A DNA stretch of 8,545 bases, from NCBI GenBank assembly GCA_003228395.1, contig QIDJ01000339.1, positions 1 through 8,545 on the forward strand, written 5' to 3'. This DNA comes from Flammeovirgaceae bacterium (lineage in GTDB: Bacteria > Bacteroidota > Bacteroidia > Cytophagales > Cyclobacteriaceae). The position numbers were made by a program, and so were the translations under genes. Position 1 is the first letter of the stretch, and each line of letters begins with the position of its first letter. Positions 6,263-8,545 of the stretch are shown here, piece by piece. The notes under the pieces were generated by a model. That model worked only from the letters and a program-made list of their open reading frames with translations, made no database searches and was not told where the DNA came from.

Positions 6263-6289
6263 CAGTAATTTACCATTTACTGATTTTTT
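6263..6289 (+). terminator. Probable weak intrinsic terminator after the toastrack-like gene
   Basis: CAGTAA (6263-6268) pairs with TTACTG (6277-6282) over an 8-base loop. It is followed by AT and a run of T (6284-6289). The stem is AT-rich and only six pairs long, but it lies 11 bases after the stop codon and has a proper T-run on the + strand. This would separate the gene from the ABC exporter. Confidence 0.5.
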
Positions 6290-6315
6290 ACTTTCCTGAT
6301 TTCCAAAATCTTACT

Positions 6316-6334
6316 TTATTTCAAGAAGAAATAA
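6316..6334. promoter_or_regulatory. Inverted repeat upstream of the ABC exporter genes
   Basis: TTATTTC (6316-6322) and GAAATAA (6328-6334) form a perfect 7-base inverted repeat with a 5-base spacer. It lies just upstream of a near-consensus -7 element TATATTCG (6349-6356, one mismatch to TAnnTTTG). The -33 element is not convincing. The arrangement suggests an operator for the exporter genes, but AT-rich sequence makes chance repeats common. Confidence 0.28.
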
Positions 6335-6378
6335 TTGGCTATTCCTTTTATATTCGCAACAATTAAAATTTTGATATT

Positions 6379-7293
6379 GTGGAAATTCTTCAGGTTGAGC
6401 AAATCAGTAAACGCTATTCAAACCATCAGGCGCTTACTGATATAAGCCTTAGTGTGCCAAAGCAATGTATCTTTGGCTTGCTCGGGCCCAATGGAGCAGG
6501 GAAAACCACCCTGCTCAGGATCATAAATCAGATTATAAATGCCGATTCGGGCGCCATATTTATTGAAGGCGAAAAACTTAAGCCAGGTCACATCGAAATT
6601 ATCGGCTACCTTCCCGAAGAACGTGGCTTATATAAAAAGATGAAAGTAGGCGAACAGTTGGTTTACTTTGCCGAACTTAAAGGCCTCTCTGCCCCGGTTG
6701 CAAAACAGAAAATAAAGGCATGGCTAAAAAAGTTCGATATTTCAGACTGGTGGAATAAAAAACTCGAAGACCTCTCAAAAGGAATGGCACAGAAAATACA
6801 GTTTATCTGTACGGTCATTCACGAACCGAGGCTGATCATTCTTGATGAGCCCTTTACCGGTTTTGATCCTGTAAATGCCAATCTGATAAAAAATGAAATA
6901 CTTGAGCTTCGCGAAAAAGGCGCCACCATCATATTTTCAACCCACCGGATGGAATCAGTGGAAGAACTTTGTGACCAGATCGCTTTAATCGATCATTCGA
7001 AGAAAATACTTGACGGCACAAAAAAAGAAATAAAAGAGAGGTTTAAATCCCACACCTTCAATGTGATTCATAAAGGAGCTATCACGAGCCTGAATGGAAA
7101 TTTTGAGCTTATAAAACAGGAAAATATCGAAGTGGATGAGTACGAAAGCACTATAAAAATCGCATCAGGTTTATCTCCTAATGAGCTCCTGAAGTCGCTA
7201 GTAAATCATACGGAAGTGTATGGTTTTTCTGAAAATATCCCAACTATGAATGACATTTTTATTTCCATAGTAAAAGAAGAAAATAATGAATAA
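6379..7293 (+). CDS. ABC exporter ATP-binding protein, NatA-like
   Basis: This 304-aa cytoplasmic ATPase powers an ABC-2 exporter. Walker A GPNGAGKT is at 36-43, Walker B LIILDEP at 152-158 with catalytic E157, and the switch His189 is in STH. The signature is LSKGMAQK (132-139) rather than LSGGQ. The Q-loop region reads GYLPEERGLY (76-85), without the usual Gln. Both variants are familiar in the NatA/YhaQ-type subfamily, so the enzyme is probably active. The C-terminal part (about 215-300) fits the DUF4162 domain common in that group. The start is GTG at 6379. An in-frame TAA at 6364-6366 leaves no ATG, GTG or TTG further upstream in frame, so the unusual start is well fixed. The stop overlaps the permease start by 8 bases, implying translational coupling. 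The substrate is unknown; Na+ export in NatAB is only an analogy. Confidence 0.92.
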   Translation: MEILQVEQISKRYSNHQALTDISLSVPKQCIFGLLGPNGAGKTTLLRIINQIINADSGAIFIEGEKLKPGHIEIIGYLPEERGLYKKMKVGEQLVYFAELKGLSAPVAKQKIKAWLKKFDISDWWNKKLEDLSKGMAQKIQFICTVIHEPRLIILDEPFTGFDPVNANLIKNEILELREKGATIIFSTHRMESVEELCDQIALIDHSKKILDGTKKEIKERFKSHTFNVIHKGAITSLNGNFELIKQENIEVDEYESTIKIASGLSPNELLKSLVNHTEVYGFSENIPTMNDIFISIVKEENNE

Positions 7294-8545
7294 GATATTT
7301 TTAGTGATAAAACGCGAATACCTGACCCGGGTTAAAAAGAAGTCATTCCTGTTGACAACCATTCTGACTCCACTGATATTTCCAGCCATACTTGGCGCTA
7401 TTATATATTTTGCCGTCAAAGAAAAAGATTCTGCCGAAAAACAGGTTATTGAAATTCTTGACAAGTCCGGACATGTTCAATTGAGTGAATCTTCGAGGTA
7501 TGATTATGTTTATGTAACAAGCGCCGATCTGGAATCGGCTAAACAGGTATTTCAGGAAGCCGACCATAAAGCGCTGTTGTACATACCGTCTTTCGAACTG
7601 GACAACCCGCAGGGTATCACAATTTACTCCCAGTCAAACATCAGTCTGTCAATGCTAAGCGACCTGGAAAAAGGCATTGAAGGGAAAATCGAAAAGCTCA
7701 AACTTGAAGCATCCGGAATTGATTCTGTTACTGTGGCCAACCTGAACACCAGTATTACAATTCGGTCCATCAACCTGAGTAAGTCGGGAGAAGAAAAGGA
7801 AAGCAGTGCGGGTGTTACGTTTGGTATTGGTTATGTAACAGGTTTTATGATATACCTGCTTATTTTTATATATGGCGCACAGATCATGCAAGGTGTAATA
7901 GAAGAGAAAAGCAGTCGTGTGGTAGAAGTGCTGATCTCCTCCGTAAAGCCCTTTCAGTTAATGATGGGAAAAGTACTCGGTATTGCAGCGGTAGGCCTCA
8001 CCCAACTTCTAATCTGGATTATCCTTATCACTGTATTAAGTACGGCGGTATTGAGTTTTTTCGGCCTTTCCAGTCCTTCTGATGTGGCTGTAAACGAGAT
8101 GATGCAGAATATCCCCGAATCGGATATGGCTTCCGCCTCAACCAATCCTGAAATTCAAAATTTGATGGAAGTAATATATGATATCCCCTTTGGATTTATC
8201 ATGTTTACCTTTATTTTTTATTTCATCGGAGGTTTTCTGCTGTATGGCGCTTTATTCGCTGCAGTTGGCTCTGCTGTTGATACTCCGTCGGAAGCACAGC
8301 AGTTTATGTTTCCAATAACCATCCCGATCATTATTGCCTTTATAGGTCTTTCGGTTTTCATCCTGGAAGACCCTGACAGTTCCATAAGCTTTTGGTTTTC
8401 CGTAATACCATTTACCTCCCCGATTGCCATGATGGGCCGGGTGGCTTTCGGAATACCCGTATGGCAATTGATTGTATCAATGTTATCGCTTATTGCAGGA
8501 TTTATTTTTACAATATGGTTTGCGTCAAGAATTTACCGGGTAGGC
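7286..8545 (+). CDS. ABC-2 type exporter permease, NatB-like (3' end cut by window)
   Basis: The frame is open from ATG 7286 to the right edge (420 codons, no stop). It opens MNKIFLVIKREYLTRVKKKS, typical of NatB/YhaP permeases. Predicted membrane segments lie near residues 21-44, 178-200, 232-258, 302-326, 340-360 and 393-413. Between the first two is a 130-residue extracytoplasmic domain. The cytoplasmic coupling motif EEKSSRVVEVLISS (206-219) followed by KPFQLMMGKVLG is diagnostic of the family. The end, WFASRIYRVG, is usually followed by a short C-terminal tail, so only a small piece is probably missing. It overlaps the ATPase gene by 8 bases, and the two should form one exporter, with each half dimerised. 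The substrate cannot be deduced. Confidence 0.9.
   Translation, partial: MNKIFLVIKREYLTRVKKKSFLLTTILTPLIFPAILGAIIYFAVKEKDSAEKQVIEILDKSGHVQLSESSRYDYVYVTSADLESAKQVFQEADHKALLYIPSFELDNPQGITIYSQSNISLSMLSDLEKGIEGKIEKLKLEASGIDSVTVANLNTSITIRSINLSKSGEEKESSAGVTFGIGYVTGFMIYLLIFIYGAQIMQGVIEEKSSRVVEVLISSVKPFQLMMGKVLGIAAVGLTQLLIWIILITVLSTAVLSFFGLSSPSDVAVNEMMQNIPESDMASASTNPEIQNLMEVIYDIPFGFIMFTFIFYFIGGFLLYGALFAAVGSAVDTPSEAQQFMFPITIPIIIAFIGLSVFILEDPDSSISFWFSVIPFTSPIAMMGRVAFGIPVWQLIVSMLSLIAGFIFTIWFASRIYRVG

Noticed and set aside
6379..7293. The degenerate ABC signature (LSKGM) and missing Q-loop Gln as signs of an inactive ATPase
   Set aside because: These variants are common in the NatA/YhaQ-type subfamily, and Walker A, Walker B and the switch His are intact.
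1..8545. Mobile elements, CRISPR arrays, defence islands, tRNA or rRNA genes
   Set aside because: No transposase, integrase, spaced direct-repeat array, tRNA cloverleaf or rRNA sequence was seen. Gene order and base use look like stable core chromosome.

Overview
The window looks like ordinary chromosome from a member of the Bacteroidota, probably class Bacteroidia. The evidence is the protein style: a short-LID adenylate kinase, an Obg GTPase with an SKSD G4 motif and no OCT tail, and a heptose kinase not fused to its nucleotidyltransferase. Clear Shine-Dalgarno sequences are absent, and one perfect TAnnTTTG promoter element is present. All real genes lie on the + strand. There is no mobile element, CRISPR array, rRNA or tRNA. 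The longest gene-free stretch is 195 bases (1123-1317).

Layout. (1) 2-202: C-terminal end of a PfkB-type heptose-7-phosphate kinase (LPS core precursor). Two bases later comes a 305-aa iron-sulfur L-serine dehydratase alpha subunit. (2) 1123-1317: an intergenic region with three short hairpins, a candidate promoter, and an intrinsic terminator whose T-tract ends three bases before the next start codon. (3) 1318-3460: hpt, adk and obg, closely spaced (purine salvage, adenylate balance, ribosome-assembly GTPase). (4) 3525-5243: grpE and dnaJ, the two DnaK co-chaperones, 9 bases apart. (5) 5358-6251: a secreted or periplasmic protein resembling the DUF2154/DUF4097 'toastrack' beta-repeat families. 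(6) 6379 to the window end: an ABC-2 exporter pair of the NatA/NatB type. The ATPase starts at GTG, and the permease overlaps it by 8 bases and is cut by the window edge only near its C-terminus.

Most of the window is housekeeping. I found no strong evidence for a wholly new system. The best leads are a DnaJ that has lost both halves of zinc centre I but kept zinc centre II, a promoter nested against a terminator directly before hpt, a catalytically incomplete serine dehydratase chain with no beta-subunit gene beside it, and an envelope protein placed between the chaperone pair and the exporter.
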